Source: Plantago ovata (Eukaryota; Streptophyta; Magnoliopsida; Lamiales; Plantaginaceae). From it: 64,000 nucleotides of DNA. The notes under the pieces are model-generated. The model was not told the DNA's origin and made no database searches. It worked only from the letters and a program-made list of their open reading frames with translations. A program made the position numbers and the translations under genes. Below, one piece after another: positions 9,850 to 21,237 of the stretch (positions within the stretch are counted from its first letter, which is position 1; every line of letters starts with the position of its first letter). The stretch lies in the NCBI GenBank assembly GCA_028274465.1, contig CM051455.1, positions 118,209,547-118,273,546 of the forward strand. The letters are read 5' to 3'.

Positions 9850-11241
9850 CTATTGAGGTAGTTCAATCAATCCAAGGTTGTACCTAAGCATTGCGAACCT
9901 ATTATCTGGTAGGGGCTTGGTAAAGATGTCAGCAAGTTGATCATCAGTACCTACTTTCACAACGTCAATGTCTCCTTCTTCCACATGATCTCTAATGAAA
10001 TGATGTCTAATATCAATGTGCTTTGTTCTTGAGTGGAACTTAGGATTTTGCATGATAGCAATAGCACTTGTATTATCACAAAAGATTGGTGTTTTCTTTG
10101 CAGAAATACCATAATCTATTAATTGTTGCTGAATCCATAGGATTTGAGCTGTGCAACAACCAGCCCTAATGTACTCAGATTTAGTAGATGAATTGGCAAC
10201 ACAGGTTTGCTTCTTGCTGAACCATGATATTAATCTAGTACCTAGAAACTGACAAGTTCCAGAAGTACTTTTTCTATCAAGAGTTGATCCTCCATGATCA
10301 GCATCAGAATAACCAACCAATTCCAATCCAGAATCTTTAGGATACCATAATTCAACATTGACTGTACCTTTGACATATTTCAGTATCTTAAGTGCCTTTT
10401 TGTAGTGTGATTCTGTTGGATCAGATTGGAATCTTGCACACACACAAACAACATACTGAATGTCAGGTCTACTTGCTGTTAAATACAGCAAAGAACCAAT
10501 GAGCTTCCTATACTTGTGTTTATCAACACTCTTATCTTGTTTAGTATAGCCCAATTTGGTACCAAAACTCATAGGGATCTTTTCAGGTTTTCCTTCCTCT
10601 TTGATCCTGAACTTCATGAGCATTTCCTTTGCATACTTTGCTTGATTTATGAATATTCCATCTTTGAGTTGCTTGACTTGCAATCCTAGGAAATAATTCA
10701 ATTTACCCATCATACTCATTTCAAACTTGTTTGTCATGAGTTTGGCAAAATCATCACAAAGTTGCTTGTCCTTAGATCCAAATATTATGTCATCCGCATA
10801 AATCTGGACTAAGAGTATTTTACCATCATGGTTCATGGTAAATAAAGTTTTGTCAACTTCACCTTTCTTGAAACCATTGTCCAGCAAGAACTTTTATAAG
10901 GTATCATACCAAGCTCTTGGTGCTTGCTTTTGACCATATACAACTTTCCGAAGCCTGTATACCATCCTGGTTTCTGAGGGAAGTTCAAAGCCAGGGGGTT
11001 GTTCCAAGTAGACTTCTTCAGCATGTTCACCATTTAGGAATGCACTTTTAACATCCATTTGATAAACAATGAAGTCATTGTGAGCAGCAAAGGCTAAGAA
11101 AAGCCTAATTGCATCCAATCTTGCAACTAGAGCATAAGACTCATCATAGTCCAATCCTTCAGTCTGACAGTAACCTTGAGAAACTAAACGTGCTTTGTTC
11201 CTTGTTACTTCTCCAGACTCACTCAGCTTGTTTCTGAACAC
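9850..11241 (-). pseudogene. H reverse transcriptase and RNase H (copia type)
   Basis: RT palm motifs are clear: [12 protein letters not shown] (11070-11035 region) and IYADDIIFGS with the catalytic YADD near 10806. RNase H follows, with YSDADHGG, the DRKSTSGTCQFLG block and the C-terminal ADIFTKPLP motif, ending with a stop at 9850. An in-frame TAA near 10894 separates the N-terminal fingers (11241-10894) from the palm (10887-9850). RNase H keeps its key acids, but the familiar EAEY-type motif reads TKSEY. Order and motifs place it in Ty1/copia, close to SIRE. Role in an intact element: synthesis of cDNA in virus-like particles. Confidence 0.9.
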
Positions 11242-12187
11242 CCACTTTGTACAAATTGCTTTCTTTCCTTCAGCAAGGGATACAAGTTTCTAGACTTTGT
11301 TCCTTTCAAATTGATCTAGTTCTTCTTACATTGCCTTCATCCATTCAGAATGCTTTAAAGCTTCTTCTATGGTCTTGGGTGCAATTTCTGAAACAAAGCA
11401 AGAGAACAAAAGCTTCTACTTCTATGACATTTGCTTCTTCAGCAAGTTCTTGATTAGTAGATACTTTGGATCTAGTCACTTGGCGTTTGTCAATATCACC
11501 AATCATATCCGTAGAGGGATGATCTCTAATCCATTTATTAATAGGTTTTCTGCTCTTTGGATCTGGATAAGTTTGCTCTTCAACATGTGACTCTTCAGTA
11601 TGTACTTGCTCAGTACTACTGGTATTTTGTTGTGTCTCTGCTGAGATTGGTTCATTAGCAACTGCTTGTTCAACATTGCTGGTTTGAGGTAACTCGTCAG
11701 CAGGCACAGGAAGTTGCATAGTTTTAGCAACATCTGGAGCAACCGCGTCTTTTAATGGAAATTCTTTATCATGAACTATTTTTATTTTGTCATGACTCAG
11801 GGGAGGAGAGTCATTGTCATAATCATCATTTAGTTCAATTGATTTGACTTTCCTAGCATCAGATTCAGTTCTTTGCTCGTGTATGAGTAACTTCTTCATA
11901 CAATCTGATATTTCATCTTCAACAGGAACTCCTTGTGACTTTTCATAGAATACAACATGCACTGATTCTTCGATCTTTTGTGCCTTTTTGTTGTAAACTC
12001 TATAAGCTTTACTATGCAAGGAGTAACCAAGAAATATCTCTTCGTATGCCTTTGGTTGGAATGTTCTTAAGTAATCTCTACCATTGTTAAGAACAAAGCA
12101 TTTGCAACCAAATACTCTTAGATGGGTGATGTTAGGAAGTCTTCCAAAAAATAACTCATAGGGAGTTTTGTTGTAATCATCAAACAT
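11242..12187 (-). pseudogene. H integrase C-terminal region and IN-RT linker
   Basis: From 12187 the frame gives TPYELFFGRLPNITHLRVFG and CKCFVLNN, the conserved copia integrase C-terminal (GKGGxxPY-type) block, then an acidic and Gln/Ser-rich linker to the RT. A frameshift near 12186 separates it from the integrase core. At 11345-11242 the frame breaks again before the RT start. Confidence 0.75.
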
Positions 12188-12900
12188 TTATTTTGAGTAC
12201 AGCAGGCGGTATTAATTGCTTCAACCCAATAAGCTTCACTTATTTCAGTGTCAGCAAGCATTGTTCTGGCTGCTTCCTTAAGGGTACGATTCTTCCTTTC
12301 AGCAACACCATTTTGTTGTGGTGTCCTTACTGAGGATAACTGATGTTGAATGACTTTGGAAGTGCAATACTCAGTTATGTACTGGTTTACAAACTCAGTA
12401 CCATGGTCTGTTCTAATGATTTTTACCTTGTCATTTTTCATGACTTCAAGCTTGTTCAGCAAGTTAGGTATTTCAATCCTTGTTTCAGACTTGTGTTTGA
12501 TAAATACTACCCAAGTGAATCTTGAATAGTCATCTACCACCACCATACCATACTTCTTACCAGCATAGCTTGTTGAAGAAGATTCAAACAAGTCCATGTG
12601 CAAGAGTTGTAAAGGTTTTGTAGTTGACGGTACTGCCTTGTTCTTAAAAGAAGATTTGGTTTGCTTTGCTTGCTAACATGCATTGCAAACACCATCTTTC
12701 TTGAAAGTAACCTTAGGTAATCCAACTACAAGTGCCTTTTTAGACAGCTTATTCAGCGTCTTGAAGTTTAGGTGACTTGTTCGTTTATGCCATAAGCATG
12801 CTTTTTCAGCAAGGCAATCATGATCTGAGACAAGGCATTTTTCAACGATTGCTGAAGACCAATCTATAGTATACAAACCTCCTGATCTTCTAGCAACCAT
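12118..12900 (-). pseudogene. H GAG-pre-integrase and integrase core
   Basis: 12900-12673 shows the zinc-binding N-terminal part of copia integrase (LWHKRTSHLNFKTLN ... VCNAC), ending in an in-frame TAG right after the last cysteine pair. The catalytic core follows in 12603-12118, with DDYSRFTW (first Asp), RTDHGTEF (second Asp) and PQQNGVAERKNRTL (Glu), the DDE order expected. A frameshift near 12186 ends the core. In a live element it would insert cDNA into the genome; this copy is broken. Confidence 0.88.
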
Positions 12901-12944
12901 AAAACCTTCTTTGTCTCAAAGTCTATAAGTTTACATTCATCACT

Positions 12945-13190
12945 TTAGATTTTGATGAAGTAACCTTTATCAGCGAATTGACTCATGTTGAAAAGGTTAA
13001 ACTTAAGATTTTTGACATAAAGAACCCCCGAAATGGTAATGCATCCTAACTTCACGTCACCATAACCTTTAGTAGAACCAAAGCCTCCACCAGCAAACCT
13101 TATTGTTGGACCTTTAGACCACTGTCTATAGTTTATAAGGTTTTTCTTGTTGCCCGTCATGTGCTTTCCACAACCACTGTCAAAGTGTCA
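12945..13190 (-). pseudogene. H aspartic protease (copia type)
   Basis: The active-site region reads FDSGCGKHMTGNKK (13182-13140), the DSG...HMTG signature of copia proteases, followed by GYGDVKLGCITISGVLYV and the NLFNMSQ block. It lies between gag and the GAG-pre-integrase region, with stops on both sides. It would cleave the Gag-Pol polyprotein. Confidence 0.85.
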
Positions 13191-13243
13191 AATTGCATTG
13201 TTTGTCTCCGTGGCTGAAGTCTGCACAATCAAGAGCAAACAAA

Positions 13244-14455
13244 TTAATTATCGAATATTTGATGTCCATTAACATGTTCAAGAAAGCATCCAGTGGAAAC
13301 CCAAGTCTTGAGTTTTTCAACTTTGACTTGTTTTCTACTTGCTGAGGAACTAGAAGGTTTTGAGCCGAAAGACTTTTGATTGTTGCTAATCAAATCCACT
13401 TTCTGATGTGGTGTCTTGATCGGTTGACCTTTTTGCTGAACATACTTTTCAGTAAGTTCTTTTCTGGTAAGGTTCCTTCTAGTCCTAGCGTTTTGAGTTT
13501 TGTCAGAACTCTTAGGCTTGGTTTTATTCATCTTTTTGAAGTATCTTTGCTGACTTTGCTTATACTCATGAAAACGTTGACTTTGCTTGGTTTTGAAACC
13601 AAGTCCACTTTTCGGAGAATGCTGAGCTTTTGTCTCAGCAACCTTACTTGATTCAGGTTTATCAGCAAAGGTCTTCTGATTACTTTTAGTAATCTTGCCT
13701 TTTGACTTAACAAGTTGCTTTTCAGCAACTTGTTTGACGGAATGCTTTGCAGCATCCTTTTTCTTAACAGTTTGTTTTTCAGCAGCCTGTTTTCCTTTTA
13801 AAGTCTTGTTACTTTGAGTAGCAACCGCGGGCTTTATGGTCGTAGGTACTTGATTGCATATTTCAGCAACCTTAGATTGACCAATCTGATAGAGTTCTGG
13901 TTGACCACTATCAGTTGCATGTACAAAGGTAATTGGTGATTTGTCTTTACTCAAGATTATTACATCATCACCTTCATACGTTGCACATAAACCTTCATTC
14001 TGAGATGGATCTCTCAGATAAGAGTTTAGTTCAGTTAGCGTATTACTTGCATCAGCATAAGATTTGAAATTGATTTTCATCTTTTTCATTTCTTGTATTT
14101 CAGCAAGCAACTTTAGAATTGAGGACTGATACTCTTCCAATTCTATTGCCATTTGAGAATTCTTCTCTGTAGCTTAAGCAATCAACATCTTGAGATGCAA
14201 TATTTCAGCATCCTTCTTTTCTGACTCTTCTTTCAGCAAAACATACTTTTCAGTAGTTTGCTTCGTCAGAGTTTCTGCATTCTGTAGTTTCTCTTGCAGT
14301 TTGCTCAGAGTTTTCTCAAATCGTTCGATTTCTCCTTGAATTCGATCTAGGTCAATATCATCTTCACTTTCTGAGTCAGAGTCAGAGGTAGGACTGTTTA
14401 CCTGACCGGCCATGAGGCAGAATTCGTAGTTTGACACATCTGGATAAGCTTCCAT
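13244..14455 (-). pseudogene. H Gag-Pol linker, coiled coil and basic region
   Basis: 14455-14174 is acidic then strongly heptad-patterned (IERFEKTLSKLQEKLQ), a likely coiled coil; a TAA at 14174-14176 splits it from 14152-13244. That second part starts with another helical stretch and becomes Lys/Gln/Ser-rich with many KxAEKQ repeats. Long coiled-coil and basic segments between the gag knuckle and protease are usual in SIRE-like elements. No enzyme motif is present. Confidence 0.6.
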
Positions 14456-14639
14456 AGCTATTCCACATACTTCCTTGCCAATCTCTACATCAAGAGTGGC
14501 TTCTTCTTCTTCAGTGTCTGAGCTCTCTACCTCACTGTCTTCAGAGCTAGTATCAACGCACAGTTCGATTTTTACTTTAAGCTTTTTCTTTTCTTAAGCA
14601 ATCAAAGCCCTTTTGAACTTCTTCTTCATTTCAGCAGAT

Positions 14640-15078
14640 TTACCTTTCAGCAAAGGACAGTTTGCTTTCAAGTATCAAGGCTTTTTGCAATAAAAGCAGA
14701 GATCGTTGCCAACTGCTGGTTCTTCAGAAGAATTTGCTTGCTGAGCTTGCTTGTTCAGCGAGCTAGCCTCATTCTTGTATTTATGGTAGTTGTTACCAAG
14801 ATGCTTTTTCAGCTTCTCTTTTGCTTTTCGCCTTTCAAGTTCCTTACTGATGAATTTCTTCATGTTTTTAACAACTAAAGCATTTTCATCAGCAGGCTCT
14901 TTATCATTGTTCTTTTCAAAAGATGACGGCTTTGCAGCAAGAGCAATTTTTTGTGATTTTTCAGCAAACACGTTATCTCTTTGCTTTGTCTCGTAGTTGA
15001 CAGTAGCATGATGAGAGAACAACTCTGTAAGTGTGATATTTGGCATTCCTTGATTATAATAGAAATTCTGAGTATGGA
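14640..15078 (-). pseudogene. H gag, C-terminal part with damaged zinc knuckle
   Basis: Open from 15078 (the element B junction) to 14675: basic and helical, with VVKNMKKFISKELERRK, then the nucleocapsid knuckle at 14698-14657. The CCHC pattern is broken: a TGA replaces the residue before the expected His, and the His codon reads Tyr. The frame continues rightwards across B at 25784. Confidence 0.8.
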
Positions 15079-16349
15079 TGATGACAATGTTTTTTACACT
15101 ATCATTCGAGTCTTTTTCACCAATTTAGCTATCCTCTTGCGTGCATTTTAGTGCATTTTGTTAGAATAGTGTCACGTTTCCATTTCTTTTATTATTTTCA
15201 GGTTTTAGGTGAAAATCGGGCTTTTGGATATAAATCATGGCAAAACAATGATGTTTTGGTGCAACGAGATCACCCGTGGTGTGTCAAGGAGTACCGATAC
15301 GAGTTTCCAGGCCAAAAGACCAAGTTTCGGGGCTCAAAACCGTGCCAAGGACCGAAATCGAGGATCCGGAGGAAGAAATTGGCACGGGCAACTCTCTGTC
15401 CGTGCCAGGCGCACCGCCGCGTACGGGGCGGTCTGCCGCGTGCCTTCCGACAGCAACTATATATATTTTCAAAATCTGCGAATTTTCATATCTTTCATCA
15501 TAATTTTACAGAAATAAACCCTAGAGCTTGTTCTGGGTATTTTTTCTCTTAGAACCATTGTTTCTTAGAGATTTTGGAGCCTTGAGTAGAGATTTGGACA
15601 TCAATTGATCTCACCTTGCTAGATCTTTGTGAGTTTAGCAATTCACCGGAGATTGACAACCTTTGGTGGTAACTTTGTTTCTGACAATTTCTGCTATTTT
15701 ATCTTTCATTCAACATGTTTTCATTCATTATGATTATGATTGTTGATTGCGTTATTGATATGAGTAGCTAAGCATCTAGTTGGTGATAGTATGTAAATTC
15801 GTAGCTAGGGTTCGTATTATGCATGATTGAGTTTCAGAGTCTTTTAGTTGTTTTATTGATTATATTCGAATCTTTGATCCGACTAAGCCAATATCTTCGT
15901 AGAAAAGTGTTAGAAACACTAGGACAATTCAAGATCATGGTTTTTAATATCCTCGATTACAGGTACTTCTTGAACTAAGACTGACAACCTTAGCCAAGTA
16001 TTAGTATAGATAGGAAGCTTTCAAAATACACGTCTACAAATCTGTTTTGGTGTTTGTTAATTCAAATTACTTTTAAAGCAGTACGAGTTGCACTTTCATG
16101 CATAATTAGAACTTGATGCTTAGAACGAGCATACTATCACCAGCTCTCTCCATATATTGTTAAGTCAAGCTAAGATAAATATGTTTTCTGAAATTACATA
16201 TAGTTATTTAGTTAAAGCTAGTTTAGTCCCTAGAGATCGACACTCGAGGTCATCTTACCTCTGCACTACGTGTTTGTGTAGTTGTGAGTTGCCCTTTGGC
16301 TTTCAAACAAATTTATTTGATTGTTCGAGTCTGACAATCTCAGTCATCA
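15079..16349 (+). repeat. Element B 5' LTR
   Basis: Starts TGATGACAATG and ends CAGTCATCA. It differs from the A/E/G family but shares blocks such as TTCGAGTCTTTTTCACC. TATA-like CTATATATATTT at 15458-15469 follows GC-rich near-palindromes (15410-15440). Donor-like GGTAACTTTG near 15668. Confidence 0.93.
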
Positions 16350-16352
16350 AAT

Positions 16353-16370
16353 TGGCGCCGTTGCTTGGGA
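16353..16370 (+). other. Element B primer-binding site, diverged
   Basis: TGGCGCCGTTGCTTGGGA matches the tRNA-Asp type site except for two bases in its 3' half. Confidence 0.8.
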
Positions 16371-16483
16371 CTATAACTCCTTTTTACTCTTTAGCTTGTT
16401 TATATTTTCAGCATTCAATTTCCCGAATTTAGTAGTTTAGTTTGTTTCCCTTTGATACTCACTTGATTCGTTTCAGGTAGTTT

Positions 16484-18639
16484 ATGCGGAGCAAGAGATC
16501 TAGTGGAATTCCTCTTGTTGAGCCTATTGCGGAGATTGATAGGGTATATCATCAAAAGCGAGATAGTGCTAGAGTTGAGGTACTAGAGGAAGATTTATCT
16601 GATTCTCTGCAGGAGATTTTTAAGCAACCTGATTCTTGGGAAGGTTTTGTGATGGCTCGCCCACTCTTGAAATCATGGGTTCAACCCAACCAGGAACGGA
16701 TGAGAGGTCCGACTATTGTTCTTTCTGCTGCAACTCATGATTTGGAGATTAAGAATCACATGTTCCAGCAGCTTCCGAAGTTCTACGGGTTGGCTAGGGA
16801 GGATGTCATCGGATTCTTGAATGACATTGAGGATTTCATCAACAATCTCCCAAGGCCTGGAGCTGGGATTACAGATGATGAGCTGAGGATGAAGGTCTTT
16901 GCTATGGGTCTTGTTGACAAAGCAAAGGCATGGCTAGGCTCTTTGGAAGCTGGATCACTTGACACCTGGGCTAAAGTGTTTTTTGCTTTTATGGAGAAGT
17001 ATTTTCCCCATACTCTTACTACCGCGCTGAAGGCGCAAATCAGTGGTTTCAAGCAAGACTACGACGAGACCATCTACACTGCTCTCGAGAGGTACAAGGA
17101 CCTCATGAACAAGTGCCCACACCATGGGATGGAACTCTATGATCTTGTCCATCACTTCTACAATGGGAACACATATGAGAGCCAACAGGTTGTGGATTTC
17201 CAATGCCGAGGAAATATCTGGGAGGAGACCGCCGAATATGTGTGGGCGTGTTTCGAAAGGCTCGCGAAGGGATCTCAGTTCAAGGATCCAAGGGGAAAGA
17301 ACATGAGGCGTGTAGTTGAAGCTCCAACGAAACCCGAGGTGCAGTTGAATGGTGTAAGTGGGGATAGGTTTGATGGCTTCGCCCATGAGATGAGACAGGC
17401 TCCTAAGAGTTTGATGGGGCAGCCTCCTTCCAATGAAGTTTGCAGGGTGTGCAAGAACTATGGGCATGGGGCTCATATGTGTAGGTCTGATTTGGCCAAC
17501 GATGGTGTTTATTGGGTGGAAGCAGGAGAAGAAGAGGTGTTTGCTGCAGAACTTGGGGAGGCTAGCTATGGGCAAGACGGTAGGAATCCTCGTGGTGGAT
17601 ATTGGAAGAATGGGTTCCGAAGCAACCAAGGTTATGCACCCAAAAACCAGACCTATGGATCTAACCAAGACCGTAGTAATCTCAACTACGGTAATGATCA
17701 TTGTGAGAACCCTCCCCCTTGAACCGAAGCACCTAAGTCCAAGTCAGCTGCTCTCTTGGACACTTTGCAGAAGATGGTTGACAATACCTAGGGGTTTATG
17801 AAGAGGTATGAGGAATATTAGGAGAAGACGAGGGGTAGGCTCGATCAATTGGAGGCAAGTACTAGGCTTGCTCACCAAAAGATGCAAGAGCTAATCGACC
17901 GTGGAGCGCGTAGAGAGCAGGGGAAGTTGCCTAGCAATACTGAGAAGTCGATGTCCATCACTTTGGTAGGAGATCTTCCTCTGGATATTACCATCAAAAA
18001 GGTTGCGGCGTGCAAGTGTTGCGAAAACGATGAGCCTCCACTTGCTAAGGAGGAAGATAAGGGCCTTGGTTTTGTTGTGAGTGATGAGGAGCAAGAGGAT
18101 CCTGAGCCAATCCCTGATAGCTTCGATGTTAAGATTGGGGTTGGTAGTCTCGATGATGTCCGTGCTACACTAGATACGGGATCTTACTCTAATGTTCTCC
18201 CCATGAATGTGTTTGAGAAGAGTGGCCTAGGAGAGATTGCGAGGCACAAGGCCATTGTGCAACTAGCGGATGGATCCTTTGTACGACCGGAGGACATTGT
18301 GAAGAATATATTGGTCAAGATTGGTGAAGCATCTGTTTACACCAATTTCGTTGTGATGCCGGCGTCTACACCTGGGATAAGTGATGTTGTTCTCTTGGGG
18401 CGAACATTCTTGACCAAATTACGCTCCGCAATCGACATCTACAGGAGAACTTGCACCATTGAGGTGGATGGCAAGCAACATGTGTTGCAATCCGTATCTG
18501 ATACTAGTACTCGCTTTAATGTTTCTCATGCTATTAACTTTTTGGTCTTGCTGCACATGTTCATTCTCATTCTCAGGTACTGGGTATGAGGAAGAGATCG
18601 ATGAAGGGGAAGTCTAGTACCCGTAAGGACAAGAACTAA
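16484..18639 (+). pseudogene. Element B gag-protease polyprotein with internal stops
   Basis: ATG 16484 follows a TTTCAG acceptor-like site at 16471-16476. Capsid-like gag domain about residues 60-240 (AWLGSLEAGSLDTWAKVF, then CPHHGMELYDLVHHFYNG). CCHC knuckle CRVCKNYGHGAHMC at 17441-17482. After a TGA at 17720 and two TAGs (17788 and 17819 regions) the frame continues to the aspartic protease signature LDTGSYSNVLPMN near 18168. The ORF then closes at 18589; a basic tail MRKRSMKGKSST in another frame, preceded by TTCTCAG, ends at 18639. The same tail is seen in D, E and, in part, F. Gag and protease would build and mature the particle. The three nonsense codons make this copy non-functional. 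Confidence 0.85.
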
Positions 18640-19367
18640 AGAGTGAGAAGAAGTCGAGTCAGAGACTTTTTAAACAATGGCGCATTCCGGGAGGCAACCC
18701 GGAGTTTTTATTGCTTTCTTGCATTGCATGAATACATCGAACAATTTGTTTTTTGATAAGTCTTTGTGGTTTGTGTATTGTTTTGTGCTTTTTGTATGTT
18801 TTGAGTGAATTTTTTCGAGTGTTTTAGTGAGGAAAATGTTTTGGAGTGAAAATTTTGTGAGAGGGGCCGAAAAAATTCGGCCCCCAGCCTCTGTAAGTGG
18901 GAGGCGCACCGCCTCCCATGGGGGGCGGTCCGCCCCCCACTTCGCTCTCTGGAGGTGAGAGGCGGACCGCCGCCCATGGGGGCCGGTCCGCCCCCCAACT
19001 CCAGAGAGTTGGCGACTCTCTGGAGTTGAGAGGCGGACCGCCCCATGTGGGGCGGTCCGCCCCTCAGCACCCGAGAGCTCGAGCTCTCGGGTGATGTGGG
19101 GCGCACCGCTTCCCACCCGGGGCGGTCCGCCCCACAAGTCCAGAACTCACTAAAAATCGGGACTTAGCCCTTTTCTCCTTATTCTTCATCCTTTCTCTTC
19201 CTCTTACTCCCAAAATCGGAAAATGCTCCAAAATTCTTCACTCTTCCATAATTCTTCCAATTCTCCACCAAATCTTGTGTTCTTTAGCTTGAATCGAATC
19301 CCTTTACGTGCTATTAATCTTCATCCGAACAAATCTATCCATACTTCATCCAATTTCCAGATTTGAG
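18640..19367 (+). other. Element B: stem-loop and palindrome array after gag-PR
   Basis: No gene. Stem-loop CCGGG-AGGCAA-CCCGG at 18687-18702, conserved after gag-PR in D, E and F. From 18897 to 19135 there are about eight GCG-NNN-CGC near-palindromes, a 13-bp-arm inverted repeat at 18997-19027, and a perfect 22-bp palindrome at 19070-19091. The rest (19140-19367) is T/C-rich leader-like sequence up to the splice donor. Confidence 0.75.
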
Positions 19368-21232
19368 GTAACCCCTCAAGAACCCTAATTTTCGAAATTG
19401 GGGGTTTCTTGATTTTTGCTTCAATTGAGTTTATATGATGTATGGGTTACTTGTTTGTGTGTTTATTACATGATTTCTCTATCAATGGCATGCTTAATTT
19501 CGTTGGGATGGTTGAATTGGGGCTGTTGCTCAATTAGGATTTCTAAGTCTTGATTGCATTGTTTTAATTCGTTCATGCCTTATTAAATTCGAGCAAATTG
19601 ATATGATGACTATAGATTATTGGGTAGATCACTTGATTGGGTAGATTGTGAGTTTTTTGGTGATTTTCGATACTATGGTATGCATGTTGCCTTATGAATT
19701 TAAGGGTATTCGTCGTCTAGCATGAGCTTTGATTATGATATAGTACATGATTGAGATAAATTGCATGATTGTTCTTAGCATAGGTAGCTAGACTAGAACA
19801 TGGGGTGAGGGAGTAGAGTTGGACGAAGTTGACACTCGATTATTTGTGATGAACGCGCTGGTGTCGTGTTCCAACGCGAACGGATCAAATAAATTTGTAA
19901 TTTAGCCAAAGGCAATCCACAACTACAACGAAAACGGTAGTGTAGCAGTAGAATGACTCGAGTGTCGTTCTCTCAGGACTATAACTAGCTTTATCAAATC
20001 TAATTTAGAATATAAAAACAGCAAACAGATAGCAGAGGGGTTTCTAGCAGATAATGGAGATTGGTGATAGTATGGTCCTTCTTAACATAACGGGTCGATA
20101 ATCATGCATAAATTCCTCGGTCTTGCATAGAGATCTTTGAATCAATCTACTGTCCTGTTGCAAATATTAAGCACTACGAAGATAATTGGTCTGACAAGTC
20201 AATCACTATTGTCCTAATGTGTTCCTTAACTATTCAACACTACGAAGATAATTGGTCTGATGGTCGACAAGTGTCTAATTGTGCATAATAATTAATACAA
20301 CATACGAGAATTTAGGTTGTGCCTGATCAACGAAATAAAGCAATGACACGGAGTATAATGCGCGATATAGCCATGAGCATGATTATCTTCCCTTCGCTAA
20401 GAATTCACATACTACCACCAACGATAAGTTTAGCTACTCATAATAGGCATGCAATCAACAAAAATCATAGAAGAAAACATATTGAAAGATATATAAAATA
20501 AGTAGATTAAACTGTAAGATACAAGTTACCGAAGGTTGTCAATCTCCGAAGAATTGCGATCCTACGAGCTCCAATCCGCTATGAAAAAGTATCCCCTAAG
20601 CTACAGAACTCCCAGGACAGGCCCCGGGAAGTTCCTACCTAAAACTATAGAGAGAGGTGAGAAAGTAGGTCTGGAAAGATATGATTTTCGAAGAAAACTG
20701 AGCAACTATATATAGGCTTCGAATTACTGTGGGACGGTTCGCCCCACACACCAGGCGGTTCGCCCGGTGTGGGGCGGTTCGCCCCACATATGCGGCGGTT
20801 CGCCCGACATTTTTTTCGCGGTATTCCGCGGTTTCGACGCGTTTTTGAATTTCTTCCCCTTTTCGGACTCGGTTTCTGACTTCTAGTAGCCTTCTAACCT
20901 CCAGATTCGGCCCCTAGACTTCAAATCCTCTCCGGAAACCTTCAGATACTCCAAATAGGCTTCTGGAACACCAATTCCTTGTTAACTTCAATATAATTGC
21001 CCGAAAATCTTCGAATTTCAACCAAAACATGTAAACTAAATTCTAAAGGGAAACGTGACACTATTCTAATAAAATGCACTAAAATATAGCTAAATTAACA
21101 TAGAGGATAGCTAAAATAGGTGAAAAAGACTCGAATGAAAGTGTAAAATATACATTCATCAATTTGCACACATTGCATTTGCATTAGCATATCGTTTTTG
21201 TTGAGTACAAGATACTAATTGCTGCGTTTCAG
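19368..21232 (+). other. Predicted intron upstream of ORF2 in element B
   Basis: Donor TTTGAG|GTAACC at 19367/19368; branch-point-like TACTAAT near 21213; acceptor GTTTCAG at 21226-21232, five bases before the ORF2 ATG. Removing the solo LTR and its TSD copy leaves 545 bp, matching the equivalents in D (552) and E (532). Confidence 0.7.
19847..21161 (-). repeat. Solo LTR of the G family inside element B
   Basis: 1315 bp, starting TGATGAACGCG and ending ACATTCATCA on the plus strand, same length as the G LTRs. The TSD ATTTG (19842-19846 and 21162-21166) is exact. There is no PBS, internal region or partner, so it arose by LTR-LTR recombination after insertion. It contains four GGCGGTTCGCC-type palindromes at 20734-20812. 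Confidence 0.92.
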
Positions 21233-21237
21233 GTACC

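Noticed and set aside
15151-15552. ORFs within LTRs (also 6103-6342, 20319-20501, 24633-24941, 37247-37429, 41248-41436, 49492-49680 and 52008-52549)
   Set aside because: They fall in LTR sequence, cover the palindromes and differ between the two LTRs of one element; no protein motif.
16955-17701. 248-codon minus-strand ORF opposite gag of B
   Set aside because: Antisense shadow of a gag gene whose sense frame has clear capsid and knuckle motifs.
18687-18702. Bacterial-type terminator (GC stem followed by T run)
   Set aside because: It resembles one but lies in a plant element; bacterial termination does not apply.
18890-19140. CRISPR-like or satellite interpretation of the palindrome array
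   Set aside because: Repeats are irregular in spacing and length, the genome is a plant's, and the array sits at a fixed place in the retroelement.
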